64,000 nt of DNA from Sporosarcina sp. PTS2304 (GTDB taxonomy: Bacteria; Bacillota; Bacilli; Bacillales_A; Planococcaceae): positions 372,001-436,000 of the forward strand of contig NZ_CP031230.1 in NCBI RefSeq assembly GCF_003351785.1. The letters are read 5' to 3'. Shown here in pieces: positions 54,610 through 63,240 of the stretch. The notes beneath the pieces are model-generated. The model did not search any database. It was not told the origin of the DNA and saw only the letters and a list, made by a program, of their open reading frames with translations. A program made the translations under genes and the position numbers. Each line of letters begins with the position of its first letter. Within the stretch, counting starts at the first letter, position 1.

Positions 54610-56091
54610 GTGCAAAAAGAAACTAAGCGCCCTCTTGTTCTAGCGGCAGTTATGCTGGCGATGTTCGTGGGTGCTGTTGAAGCGACAATTGTCACAACAG
54701 CCATGCCTACAATTGCTTCTGAATTAGGCGGGTTTTCACGATATAGTTGGATTTTCTCTTCTTACTTATTGATGAGTACCGTTACCGTATTGATTTATGG
54801 CAAATTGGCGGATTTATTTGGTCGCAAGCCGATCTTTTTTATTGGTTTAACAATATTTTTGATCGGCTCCGTATTATGTGGATTTGCGACTTCGATGGAA
54901 CAGCTAATTGTGTATCGTCTCATTCAAGGAATAGGAGCAGGCGCTGTGATGCCAATTGCGACTACTATTGTGGGTGATATGTATACAACGGAAGAACGCG
55001 CAAAAATACAAGGGTATTTATCAAGTGTTTGGGGGATCTCTGCAGTATCGGGTCCAGTCATCGGTGGTTTACTCGTTCAATATGTCAATTGGCAATTTGT
55101 GTTTTGGGTGAATGTTCCACTTGGAATATTATCTATGGCAGGAATTTATTTCTTCCTTCATGAGCCGAAAGAAACACGTAAAGCCTCGATTGATTATAAA
55201 GGAGCTTTCTTATTAGCAACGGCGTTGTCTTCTATTTTATTTTGGTTAGTAGAAGGCGGTCAATCTTTTAATCGACTGTCGATTAGTAGTTTGCTGTTAC
55301 TCATAGTTAGCATACTATTATTCACATTATTTTTTAGACAAGAACGTTTGGCTAAAGATCCGTTGGTTTCTTTTAGTATTTGGAAAAATCCAGTTATTTT
55401 ATATGCGAATTTAGTATCATTGACTACAGGTATTATTTTAATTGGTGTATCTTCTTATTTGCCTACATATGTTTCGGGAGTGATGGAACAGAAAGCGATT
55501 ATCGCAGGCTTTGCACTGACAACGATGTCTATAGGGTGGCCTTTAGCTTCTTCCGTGGCGGGTCATTTACTTATTCGTTTCGGTCCGTTCCTCGTCTCGT
55601 TCGCAGGAGGAGTGTCATTGGTGATCGGATCGATGATGTTTGTTTTCATGAATGCCAGCTTGGGTCCTATATGGGCTGCTGCATCTAGCTTTTTTATTGG
55701 TATAGGGATGGGGTTAACGAATACATCATTTATTGTAACGATTCAAGGAGCGGTTTCAAGAGAACAAAGAGGATCAGCTACTGCGGCGAATATGTTCATG
55801 AAAAACTTTGGGAATACAATAGGAGCCTCAGTATTTGGAGCGATTTTAAACGGAATGTTGCTATCTTATTTTGCAGCAGGAAACTTGTCCTACTCAATAG
55901 ATGATGTAAATGGATTATTGACTGAAGAAGGCCGTTCTATGATTCCGTTTGCAGAGTTACATAAATTGCAGGAAGGACTTCAGAATTCTTTACATTGGGT
56001 GTATATCGCAATTGCTGTATTTGCTGTCATTAGTTTAGTTTTGATTTTGCGGATTCCGAGGGGAAAGGTGTATGAACATGTCAACAACTGA
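54610..56091 (+). CDS. MFS multidrug transporter, DHA2 (14-helix) family
   Basis: Drug/proton antiporter, 493 aa, with about 14 hydrophobic helices. Seen: LDxT-like motif MFVGAVEATIVTTAMPTIASEL in helix 1, the loop motif GKLADLFGRKPIFF (motif A), the helix 4 LIQGIGAGAVMPIATTIVGDM and motif C SAVSGPVIGGLLVQ. GTG 54610 with AGAAGGAG. It overlaps the ccpC-like gene start by 20 bases, so they are co-transcribed. Substrates not predictable. Confidence 0.9.
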   Translation: MQKETKRPLVLAAVMLAMFVGAVEATIVTTAMPTIASELGGFSRYSWIFSSYLLMSTVTVLIYGKLADLFGRKPIFFIGLTIFLIGSVLCGFATSMEQLIVYRLIQGIGAGAVMPIATTIVGDMYTTEERAKIQGYLSSVWGISAVSGPVIGGLLVQYVNWQFVFWVNVPLGILSMAGIYFFLHEPKETRKASIDYKGAFLLATALSSILFWLVEGGQSFNRLSISSLLLLIVSILLFTLFFRQERLAKDPLVSFSIWKNPVILYANLVSLTTGIILIGVSSYLPTYVSGVMEQKAIIAGFALTTMSIGWPLASSVAGHLLIRFGPFLVSFAGGVSLVIGSMMFVFMNASLGPIWAAASSFFIGIGMGLTNTSFIVTIQGAVSREQRGSATAANMFMKNFGNTIGASVFGAILNGMLLSYFAAGNLSYSIDDVNGLLTEEGRSMIPFAELHKLQEGLQNSLHWVYIAIAVFAVISLVLILRIPRGKVYEHVNN

Positions 56092-56965
56092 GCTAGATAT
56101 TATTAAGGCGTTAGCTGAAGAAGGCAATATGCGAAAAGCCTCTGAACGATTGCATTTATCTCAACCTGCGTTATCGCAACGTTTGCAGACGATTGAAAAA
56201 GAATGGGGGATGCGATTGTTCATTCGTTCGCAAAAAGGTCTTGAACCGACGCCAGCAGGTGAACACGTCATTGCCTACGCGAAAGAATCTTTAGCTAAGC
56301 GAGATGAAACATTGGAATTGATTGCGTCACTTGAAGATAAAGTACATGGTACATTAAAGATTGCTTGTGCTTCCATAATTGGTCAGACATGGCTCCCGCA
56401 AATATTGAAGGATTATGTAGAATTATATCCGGATGCTAAAATTTCTTTAATGACAGGGTGGAGTTCTGAAATATCTAAAGCTTTGTATGAAGGCGAGGCG
56501 CATGTGGGCATCGTCAGGGGGCAAACAGATTGGAAAAGTCATCGAATGTATTTATTCCCTGATCAGTTATACTTAGTCGATTCAGAGATTTCCACAATAG
56601 ATGAATTAAAAGATACGAATCGACATTTCATACAATATAAAAGTGATTCCAATTATTATATGGAAATTCAGCGGTGGTGGAATAAACATTTCAATCAAAA
56701 TCCAAGTAGGCAAATAGTAGTTGATCAAATTGAGACGTGTAAACAATTAGCGCTCAATGGAATCGGCTATGCTATTTTACCTTCAATTACACTTTCAGGA
56801 GATGAACGAGTGAATCGCATTCCTTTACTAAATAGTGAAGAAGAATTTGAACTGACACGGGATACATGGATGATTGGATATAGCTCAACATTTGAATTGA
56901 AGCAAGTTAAAGCATTCGTTGAAATTGTACAAAGTTACGCAGAGTTATTGCGGAAAGTACAATGA
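56072..56965 (+). CDS. ccpC: LysR-family regulator CcpC/CitR-like
   Basis: Transcription regulator. The N-terminal helix-turn-helix reads MRKASERLHLSQPALSQRLQTIEKEWG, and the C-terminal effector domain starts near GTLKIACASIIGQTWLPQILKDY. The B. subtilis homologue CcpC represses citB and citZ and senses citrate. The gene order cbpB - ccpC supports the assignment. GAGGGGAAAGG lies before ATG 56072; ATG 56078 is also possible. A terminator follows at 56980-57018. Confidence 0.85.
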   Translation: MNMSTTELDIIKALAEEGNMRKASERLHLSQPALSQRLQTIEKEWGMRLFIRSQKGLEPTPAGEHVIAYAKESLAKRDETLELIASLEDKVHGTLKIACASIIGQTWLPQILKDYVELYPDAKISLMTGWSSEISKALYEGEAHVGIVRGQTDWKSHRMYLFPDQLYLVDSEISTIDELKDTNRHFIQYKSDSNYYMEIQRWWNKHFNQNPSRQIVVDQIETCKQLALNGIGYAILPSITLSGDERVNRIPLLNSEEEFELTRDTWMIGYSSTFELKQVKAFVEIVQSYAELLRKVQ

Positions 56966-56979
56966 ATCTAATAGGAAAT

Positions 56980-57018
56980 AAAAAAATGTATGAAGGATAT
57001 TACCTTCATGCATTTTTT
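56980..57018 (+). terminator. Terminator after ccpC
   Basis: AAAAAATGTATGAAGG and CCTTCATGCATTTTTT pair. Confidence 0.85.
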
Positions 57019-57043
57019 ATTACTATTATGGATACATATGAAC

Positions 57044-57225
57044 ACATCTGTTAATTAACCGTATAATCCATTTATTCATTTAAAAGCGAGGCAGGCGATA
57101 GAAATAAGCGGATGACTTGGGATGCAGTGACGCTGACTTGAAGTGTCTTGCGGCTTGCGCTTCCAGACGATACGCTTTCCTGAAGGGAGGATCCTAACAC
57201 GTACACTTACCGCACCGATTGAATA
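57044..57225 (+). repeat. Interspersed repeat, copy I (deleted form)
   Basis: Left end ATCTGTTAATTAACCG, then GTCTTGCGGCTTGCGCTTCC AGACGATACGCTTTCC, joined almost at once to GGAGGATCCTAACACGTACAC of the right end, which is then lost near the end of the MFS gene at 57232. Confidence 0.75.
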
Positions 57226-57231
57226 GCTAGT

Positions 57232-58422
57232 TTATAACGTACGAGCAGACTGGATGAGTGATCGGTGACGTGTTGCCCAGTAAGCAGCTAATGCGAAACA
57301 AAGTAATAAGATCACAGTTCCAACAATATAAGGTGATTTCATGTTCCAATCGAAAATATAGCCTGCAGTTGCCGGTCCTATCATATTTCCTAAACTCATA
57401 TAAGCATTCATCATACCCGCCGCATACCCTTGCTCTTTTCCGGCCAATTTAGAAACTAGTGTATTGACAGCAGGACGCAGGAGAGAAGTGGCAGTTGAGA
57501 AAATCGTAGCCACTAACAAAATAGTGAAGAACGTATTGACAAACAAAATACCTAACATCGCAAAAGCTGCGATTACTAGATTGATCAAAATGACTCGCAT
57601 CTCACCAAAACGTTTAAACAGCCGATCAATAACAAATGTTTGAATGATCACCCCAACAAATCCACCGACAGTAATAATAATCGCAATTTGAGAAGGTGTA
57701 TAGTTATACTTTTGATCTACGTAGAGTGAAATCGTAGCCTGGAAGTTTGCCAAGCCGAATGAGAAGACGAACATGACGATAAGCATAATAAAGTAAGAAG
57801 TTTGTGTTGATCGCCGCAACTGTTGAAAAAGATTTTCGTTGACCGCAGCTCCTTGTAGGACAGGTTTAGGATTGGGTAGAAATAATAAAGAAACAATAGC
57901 GGCTACAATTGATGCACCGGTTGCAGCATAAAATGGAAATGACAAACTGATTTTAGATAAAAATCCACCGATTCCCGGCCCTATCATAAATCCTAACGAC
58001 ATCGAAGCTCCAAGAAGCCCCATCCCTCGACCTCTTGTTTCAAGAGTTGTAATATCTGCTACAAAAGCCATCGTAGGAGGAATAATGAAAGCAGCACCGA
58101 ATCCTGAGAAGAATCGAGCAACGTATAACATCCATAACTCAGTTGATAAACTAAATGCTAATTGAGAAAGTCCGTAAATAAGTAAACCGAAAATAATAAT
58201 GCGCTTTCTTCCATATTTATCTGAAAGATTACCCGAAATAGGAGATAAGATAAATTGAGCAAAAGAAAAAATAGCGATTAGTAGCCCAAGCGCTCTACCG
58301 GCAACTCCAAATGTGGCTAAGTATTCCGGCATGATGGGAATGATGAGTCCGACTCCTGCCATCGCAATGAACATATTGAACATAAGTATGTAGAGGGCTA
58401 GGTTTTTAGATGTTTTGACCAT
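57232..58422 (-). CDS. MFS multidrug transporter (NorA/Bmr-like, 12 helices)
   Basis: 396 aa with 12 hydrophobic helices. Seen: VGLIIPIMPEYLATFG after helix 1, motif A GNLSDKYGRKRIIIFGLLIYG, FSGFGAAFIIPPTMAFVADIT and motif C GASMSLGFMIGPGIGGFLSK, as in NorA, Bmr and Tet(L)-like transporters. A drug-efflux role is probable, but the substrate is not readable. The ribosome binding site is weak. Repeat copy I abuts its 3' end and copy J lies upstream, so the gene is framed by repeats on both sides. Confidence 0.88.
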   Translation of the reverse strand: MVKTSKNLALYILMFNMFIAMAGVGLIIPIMPEYLATFGVAGRALGLLIAIFSFAQFILSPISGNLSDKYGRKRIIIFGLLIYGLSQLAFSLSTELWMLYVARFFSGFGAAFIIPPTMAFVADITTLETRGRGMGLLGASMSLGFMIGPGIGGFLSKISLSFPFYAATGASIVAAIVSLLFLPNPKPVLQGAAVNENLFQQLRRSTQTSYFIMLIVMFVFSFGLANFQATISLYVDQKYNYTPSQIAIIITVGGFVGVIIQTFVIDRLFKRFGEMRVILINLVIAAFAMLGILFVNTFFTILLVATIFSTATSLLRPAVNTLVSKLAGKEQGYAAGMMNAYMSLGNMIGPATAGYIFDWNMKSPYIVGTVILLLCFALAAYWATRHRSLIQSARTL

Positions 58423-58513
58423 TCGACAGCTCGCTTTCTAGGTTCTTTTTGTTTAATCCTATCACAAAGTATTCTTCAAGGCACGAGGCATGCCTAGGAA
58501 AAATACTTTGCTT

Positions 58514-59488
58514 TAAGACTGTTGAGTAACTATATTATATATAAGTCGCTCATTGAGTTATTTACAAGCGAGTTTGATTATGGCGATTGGATGGAGTGAG
58601 TCTGACTTAGAATGTCTTGCGGCTTGCGCTTCCGGACGATACGCTTTCCGGAGGGGGCGCGGTGGACCGTCGCGAGTTACACCTGTCAAATGCAAAGATG
58701 TGCTCCTTCTCGCTGCGCTTCACTCGCAAAAGCCGTCCTTCGCTACGGCTTTCCCTTATCCTCCCGGAGTCGATCGTCTGTAAGCTCCAAGCCGTACTTT
58801 GTGTGTGCAAGACAGGTTGATCACTCTTTGTATGGAATGAAAACCAAAAAGACTTGTCTGATACAATGCGACCGTTTTTGAAGTTAGATAGCGGTGAAGT
58901 ATTATCTGCTACTATGACTTCTTCGATGAACTGAGTGAAAAAAGAAGTGACCCTATATGCATTCAATCAGGCAATCTAAAGCTTCACCCACATTATCGAG
59001 GAAGCGTAACTTACCATACTTTTTTTCTGGACGAACACCAACTGACTTACAGACACAACCTCAAGGATTCTCCCGGAAGAACCGGCGACTCCTGGAGGAT
59101 CAGGACGACAGGCGTAATCGCCAAAGCACTTCTGGCGAGTCCGCCGCGTCCCCTCAGGAAAGCGTCCGGTTCTGTAGGGAGAATCCTCACACGTACACCA
59201 TTTTTCTGCACCAAGAAAGAAGAGTCACTCATTTCACTCTAACTTTTGGACGAACACCAACTGACTTACGAACACAAATTCAAGGATTCTCCCGGAAGAA
59301 CCGGCGACTCCTGGAGGATCAGGACGACAGGCGTAATCGCCAACGCACTTTTGGCGAGTCCGCCGCGCGCCCTCCAGGAAAGCGTCCGGTTCAGCAGGGA
59401 AAATCCTCACACTACACTATCTCTACAACTACTCATTTAAAACACTTCATTTCCAAAAGCCATTTTCTTCAAATAATCAACAGACTTG
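58514..59488 (+). repeat. Large interspersed repeat, copy J
   Basis: Ends TAAGACTGTTGAGT (58514-58527) and AATCAACAGACTTG (59475-59488) are inverted to one another. Inside are one type 1 module (about 58625-58770) with the 65-base block, the linker with the uninterrupted CAATCTAAAGCTTCACCC phrase, and two inverted type 2 modules (59065-59186 and about 59284-59405). Confidence 0.86.
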
Positions 59489-59540
59489 TTTTGCTTTACG
59501 TTTACTACGTGATACTAAGAAGCGAAATTTGTTAAAAACT

Positions 59541-59566
59541 AAAAAGACTCCTCAGATGAGGAGTCG
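59541..59566 (-). terminator. Terminator after the TlpA-like gene
   Basis: On the minus strand GACTCCTC and GAGGAGTCTTTTTAG pair. It lies 12 bases beyond the stop. Confidence 0.88.
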
Positions 59567-59577
59567 TTAAGAGAAGG

Positions 59578-60033
59578 TTAATCTTCTTTTTTCATTTCGT
59601 CTAGTACACGATTGACGCGTTTTTCAAGCATTTTCATGCCACTACCGCCCGCTTGGAAGTGACGAAGTTGTCCATCTTTGTCGAAAACGTAATAAGCAGG
59701 TACGTATTGGTTTTCGAAAGCATCATTTAATTTCAGTTCACTGTCAACAAAAATAGGCTGAGTAATATCATGCTCTGCAGCTACTGCTTTAATTTGTTCG
59801 AGATCTAAATCGTCTTCAGAACGTGGCATATGGACAGCTACTACGTTCAATTCATCTTTAAATTGATCTCTAAAATTATTTACATCTGGCATTGCTTCTT
59901 TGCACATATGACAGCTAACAGACCAAAAGTGAATTAATGTTGGTTTTTGGCCAACTAGTTCAGATTTTGATGTCTCGCCGTTTAACCAAGCTGTTTCACC
60001 TTGAAGTTCTGGCATTTGTGTACGTAATTTCAT
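59578..60033 (-). CDS. TlpA-like thioredoxin-fold protein
   Basis: Redox protein of 151 aa. The active site is FWSVSCHMCKEAMPDV (C-H-M-C) near residue 36. The fold continues with VVAVHMPRSEDDLD, the cis-Pro region NQYVPAYYVFDKDGQLRHF. No signal peptide is seen, so it should be cytoplasmic. AGGAGGAAC precedes ATG 60033; a TTG directly before it is also in frame. It follows a peroxiredoxin gene on the same strand, with a terminator between, so it could act on that enzyme; this is inference. Confidence 0.88.
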   Translation of the reverse strand: MKLRTQMPELQGETAWLNGETSKSELVGQKPTLIHFWSVSCHMCKEAMPDVNNFRDQFKDELNVVAVHMPRSEDDLDLEQIKAVAAEHDITQPIFVDSELKLNDAFENQYVPAYYVFDKDGQLRHFQAGGSGMKMLEKRVNRVLDEMKKED

Positions 60034-60068
60034 CAAAGTTCCTCCTCGATAAGTAAATAAAATTATAG

Positions 60069-60104
60069 AAAAATCCCCACAGCGGAAGTAATGCGTGGGG
60101 ATGC
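60069..60104 (-). terminator. Terminator after the peroxiredoxin gene
   Basis: ATCCCCAC and GTGGGGAT pair on the minus strand, followed by TTTTTC. Confidence 0.85.
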
Positions 60105-60114
60105 TTGTACAAAA

Positions 60115-60657
60115 TTAAAGAGTTTCTTGACCTGGACGCCAGTTTGCAGGGCAAAGACCGCCAGTTTGTAGTGCTTGAAGTACGCGAAGAGTTTCATCCA
60201 CGTCACGACCGATATTATTATGGAAAACTGTTTGGTATTGAAGTTCTCCTTCAGGGTTGATGATATAAAGACCGCGCAATGCGATACCTTCTTCTTCAAT
60301 TAGCACTCCATATTCACGTGATACTGAGTGGTTCGTATCAGCTGCAAGTGGGTATTTAAGTTGCTCAAGACCATTATCTTTACGATCTGTATTGATCCAA
60401 GCTAGGTGCGTGTGAATCGTATCAGTAGAAACACCGATTACTTCTGCATCTAAGTCTTCGAACTCATCATAGCGATCAGACATTGCAGTGATTTCTGTCG
60501 GACATACGAAAGTGAAGTCCATTGGATAGAAGAAAAGAACTGTCCATTTATCGTTTTTGATATTGTCCTGCAAACTAACTTTCCCAAAAGATTTGTCAGC
60601 TAATACTGCCTCCATTGTAAAATCTGGAGCTTGTTTACCTACCATACGTTCAGCCAT
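60115..60657 (-). CDS. 2-Cys peroxiredoxin (AhpC/Prx1 type)
   Basis: Reduces peroxides through a peroxidatic Cys at position 52 (FTFVCPTEITA) and a resolving Cys near position 169 (GGLCPANWRPG). Seen also: FFYPMDFTF, LAWINTDRKDNGL, and YPLAADTNHSVSREYGVL. At 180 aa it is the usual length. TTGGAGGG precedes ATG 60657. No ahpF follows, so thioredoxin is the likely reductant. Confidence 0.93.
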   Translation of the reverse strand: MAERMVGKQAPDFTMEAVLADKSFGKVSLQDNIKNDKWTVLFFYPMDFTFVCPTEITAMSDRYDEFEDLDAEVIGVSTDTIHTHLAWINTDRKDNGLEQLKYPLAADTNHSVSREYGVLIEEEGIALRGLYIINPEGELQYQTVFHNNIGRDVDETLRVLQALQTGGLCPANWRPGQETL

Positions 60658-60823
60658 TTAAAAATCCCTCCAATTTATCTTTTGTGCAACTACGTAACTG
60701 TGCTACACATTTCTTCTATAGGATATCAAATTTACTAGATGATTACAATTAGAATGACTCGAAGATAATAATAATTATTGTTAGAGCTCATTGCTGTTGT
60801 ATGTAAAGGGTTTACCATATGAA

Positions 60824-61126
60824 TTATTCAAAATCATGTTGGCACTCAGAAGGCTTTACGGGTCTAGACTGGCAAGTTTGACAACTCGGATCACAGATCA
60901 TTTCCCGCCATTCATCACAATCTTTACAATAACGAGCATCAAATTCATCACTATAGTGTAAAGGTTCCATACATTCTACGCAGTGTGAAGCCATTTCTTT
61001 CCATGACTTGATTTTTCTATTATTGACTAGAAATATACCTTCTAGTTGGTTTTCTCTTGTAGGTTGTCCTATTTTACGACTCCGTTTGGCATCAGTGTCC
61101 AAATAAAAAAATAAGTGATCCTCCAA
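60824..61126 (-). CDS. Small CxxC-rich (zinc-ribbon-like) protein (100 aa)
   Basis: Unrecognised. Three C-x-x-C pairs and extra Cys in the second half (HCVECMEPLHYSDEF, YCKDCDEWREM, CDPSCQTCQSRP, SECQ) suggest one or two bound zinc ions. The first half (EDHLFFYLDTDAKRSRKIG) has no known pattern. The start is TTG 61126 after AAGGAGGG. It lies between the peroxiredoxin and potA genes, with its own strand orientation and no partner. Confidence 0.78.
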   Translation of the reverse strand: MEDHLFFYLDTDAKRSRKIGQPTRENQLEGIFLVNNRKIKSWKEMASHCVECMEPLHYSDEFDARYCKDCDEWREMICDPSCQTCQSRPVKPSECQHDFE

Positions 61127-61232
61127 CTGAATCCCTCCTTAATATCTCGTTTCATTCTACTATGTCATCTGAGAAAAAACAATTTTCATGACTAAATATT
61201 TATAATCACTTTTATAAGTAAATAAGGACAAT

Positions 61233-61260
61233 TTGCTTTCAGTATCGTTTTGTGTATAAT
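61233..61260 (+). promoter_or_regulatory. Likely sigma-A promoter of potABC
   Basis: TTGCTT (61233-61238), 16-base spacer, TATAAT (61255-61260), 60 bases before potA. Confidence 0.55.
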
Positions 61261-61319
61261 GATTAAGTTTACAAGGGTTCCTACTTGTTAACTCTAGAAC
61301 TATATAAGGAGGAATGGAA

Positions 61320-62426
61320 TTGACTAATCAGCCAATTATTCGTTTTGAAAATGTAACGAAACGATATAGTGAGTCTACAACTGTACTTGACCGTGTTTCA
61401 TTTGAAATGGAACGTGGAAAATTTTATACATTACTTGGACCTTCAGGATGCGGTAAAACAACAATTTTACGTTTAATCGCCGGATTTACAGAAGCGACAG
61501 ACGGAATAATTTACTTTAATGGAAAGAAGATCAATTCTGTTCCGGCAAATGAGCGACAAGTAAATACGGTTTTTCAGGACTATGCTTTATTTCCACATCT
61601 AAACGTCTATGAAAACGTTGCATTTGGATTGCGTATAAAAAAAGTGAAGAAAAATGACATTGATTTTAGAGTAAAAGAAGCGTTGAAATTTGTGAACTTA
61701 GAAGGCTATGAATCGCGTGAGATTACCGAAATGTCCGGTGGGCAGAGACAGAGGGTAGCGATTGCACGGGCTATTGTAAATGATCCAGAAGTCATTCTTC
61801 TTGATGAGCCTTTATCGGCGTTAGATTTAAAATTGCGTTCAGAAATGCAATATGAGTTGCGCGAACTTCAACAACGGTTGGGTAAGACATTTGTTTTTGT
61901 TACACATGATCAAGAAGAGGCACTGGCGATGTCAGATGAAATATTCGTCATGAACAATGGGAAGATCCAACAATCCGGAACGCCCATTGATATTTATGAC
62001 GAACCGATCAATCGTTTCGTTGCAGATTTCATCGGAGAATCTAATATCGTTTCAGGGAGAATTGTGAAAGATTATTTAGTAGAATTTACAGGAAAGCAGT
62101 TTCCATGCGTAGATGGAGGATTCTATCCGAATGAAAAAGTAGATATTGTGATCCGTCCGGAAGATCTGGAAATGACAACGATTGAACAAGGCAAGTTAAG
62201 TGTTACGGTCGATACCCAGTTATTCCGCGGGGTACATTATGAACTTTCTACTTATGATACAGATGGTAATGAATGGTTGGTACATTCAACGAAGCCGGCT
62301 GATGTCGGGACTATGATTGGGTTAGATTTTGCACCTGCTGATATCCACGTCATGCGTTTAAATGAGTCTGAAGAAGACTTCGATGCGCGGCTAGAGTCGT
62401 TTGGAGTGGCGGAAGATGAAGAATAA
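61320..62426 (+). CDS. potA: Spermidine/putrescine ABC transporter ATPase PotA
   Basis: Energising subunit of a polyamine importer. Walker A is [13 protein letters not shown], the Q-loop [12 protein letters not shown], the signature [16 protein letters not shown], Walker [13 protein letters not shown] and the H-loop [10 protein letters not shown]-terminal TOBE-like regulatory domain follows ([13 protein letters not shown]...). I start it at TTG 61320: AAGGAGG (61306-61312) is 7 bases upstream, while ATG 61314 is too close. It overlaps potB by 11 bases. Confidence 0.93.
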   Translation: MTNQPIIRFENVTKRYSESTTVLDRVSFEMERGKFYTLLGPSGCGKTTILRLIAGFTEATDGIIYFNGKKINSVPANERQVNTVFQDYALFPHLNVYENVAFGLRIKKVKKNDIDFRVKEALKFVNLEGYESREITEMSGGQRQRVAIARAIVNDPEVILLDEPLSALDLKLRSEMQYELRELQQRLGKTFVFVTHDQEEALAMSDEIFVMNNGKIQQSGTPIDIYDEPINRFVADFIGESNIVSGRIVKDYLVEFTGKQFPCVDGGFYPNEKVDIVIRPEDLEMTTIEQGKLSVTVDTQLFRGVHYELSTYDTDGNEWLVHSTKPADVGTMIGLDFAPADIHVMRLNESEEDFDARLESFGVAEDEE

Positions 62427-63240
62427 TCCACTGCGCTTTGTTTATGCTGTGCCTTATGCTGTTTGGATGTTGCTGTTTGTCGTAGCACCGATCATAGTCA
62501 TCATTTATTACTCCTTTTTTGATTTATCAGGACAACTGACATTGGGGAATTATCGAAACTTTTTCACGTCTATTTATTTTAAATTAACGATGAGTTCGTT
62601 TTGGTATGCATTTCTTATTACGTTTTTTTCTTTGCTGATTTCTTATCCTACAGCTTATTTTCTGACAAAGACGAAGCATAAACAATTATGGTTGTTATTA
62701 ATTATTATTCCATCTTGGATCAATCTTCTCTTGAAGACGTACGCATTTATTGGTCTGATGGGTATATATGGGCCTATCAATGCGTTTTTAGAAGCGATTG
62801 GAATCGGCAGTCAACAAATTCTATTTACTGATTTTAGTTTTGTTTTTGTATCCGTATATATTTTCATTCCATTTATGATTTTGCCTATTTTTAATTCACT
62901 TGATAAAATAAATCCTACATTACTTGATGCATCAAAAGATTTGGGGGCCAATGCGTGGGTTACTTTCAAGCGTGTAATTTGGCCGATGACGATCGATGGT
63001 GTGAAATCTGGTATACAAGTAGTGTTTATACCAGCGCTGTCGCTGTTCATGATCACGCGACTCATTGCAGGAAATAAAGTAATTACATTAGGAACTGCGA
63101 TTGAACAACAGTTTTTAGTAACACAAAACTGGGGGATGGGATCAACTATTGCAGTCTTCCTAATTATATTTATGTTTTTGATTATGATGTTAACATCCGG
63201 AAAAGAGAAGGGGGCCTCTGCACATGGAAAAGTTAAGTAG
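62416..63240 (+). CDS. potB: Spermidine/putrescine ABC transporter permease PotB
   Basis: Membrane subunit with about six helices. Seen: [28 protein letters not shown] at the N-terminus and the ATPase-contact loop [24 protein letters not shown] (EAA-type). The start is ATG 62416 inside the end of potA; a TTG at 62401 is also in frame but less suited. Its end overlaps the potC start by 17 bases. Confidence 0.92.
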   Translation: MKNNPLRFVYAVPYAVWMLLFVVAPIIVIIYYSFFDLSGQLTLGNYRNFFTSIYFKLTMSSFWYAFLITFFSLLISYPTAYFLTKTKHKQLWLLLIIIPSWINLLLKTYAFIGLMGIYGPINAFLEAIGIGSQQILFTDFSFVFVSVYIFIPFMILPIFNSLDKINPTLLDASKDLGANAWVTFKRVIWPMTIDGVKSGIQVVFIPALSLFMITRLIAGNKVITLGTAIEQQFLVTQNWGMGSTIAVFLIIFMFLIMMLTSGKEKGASAHGKVK

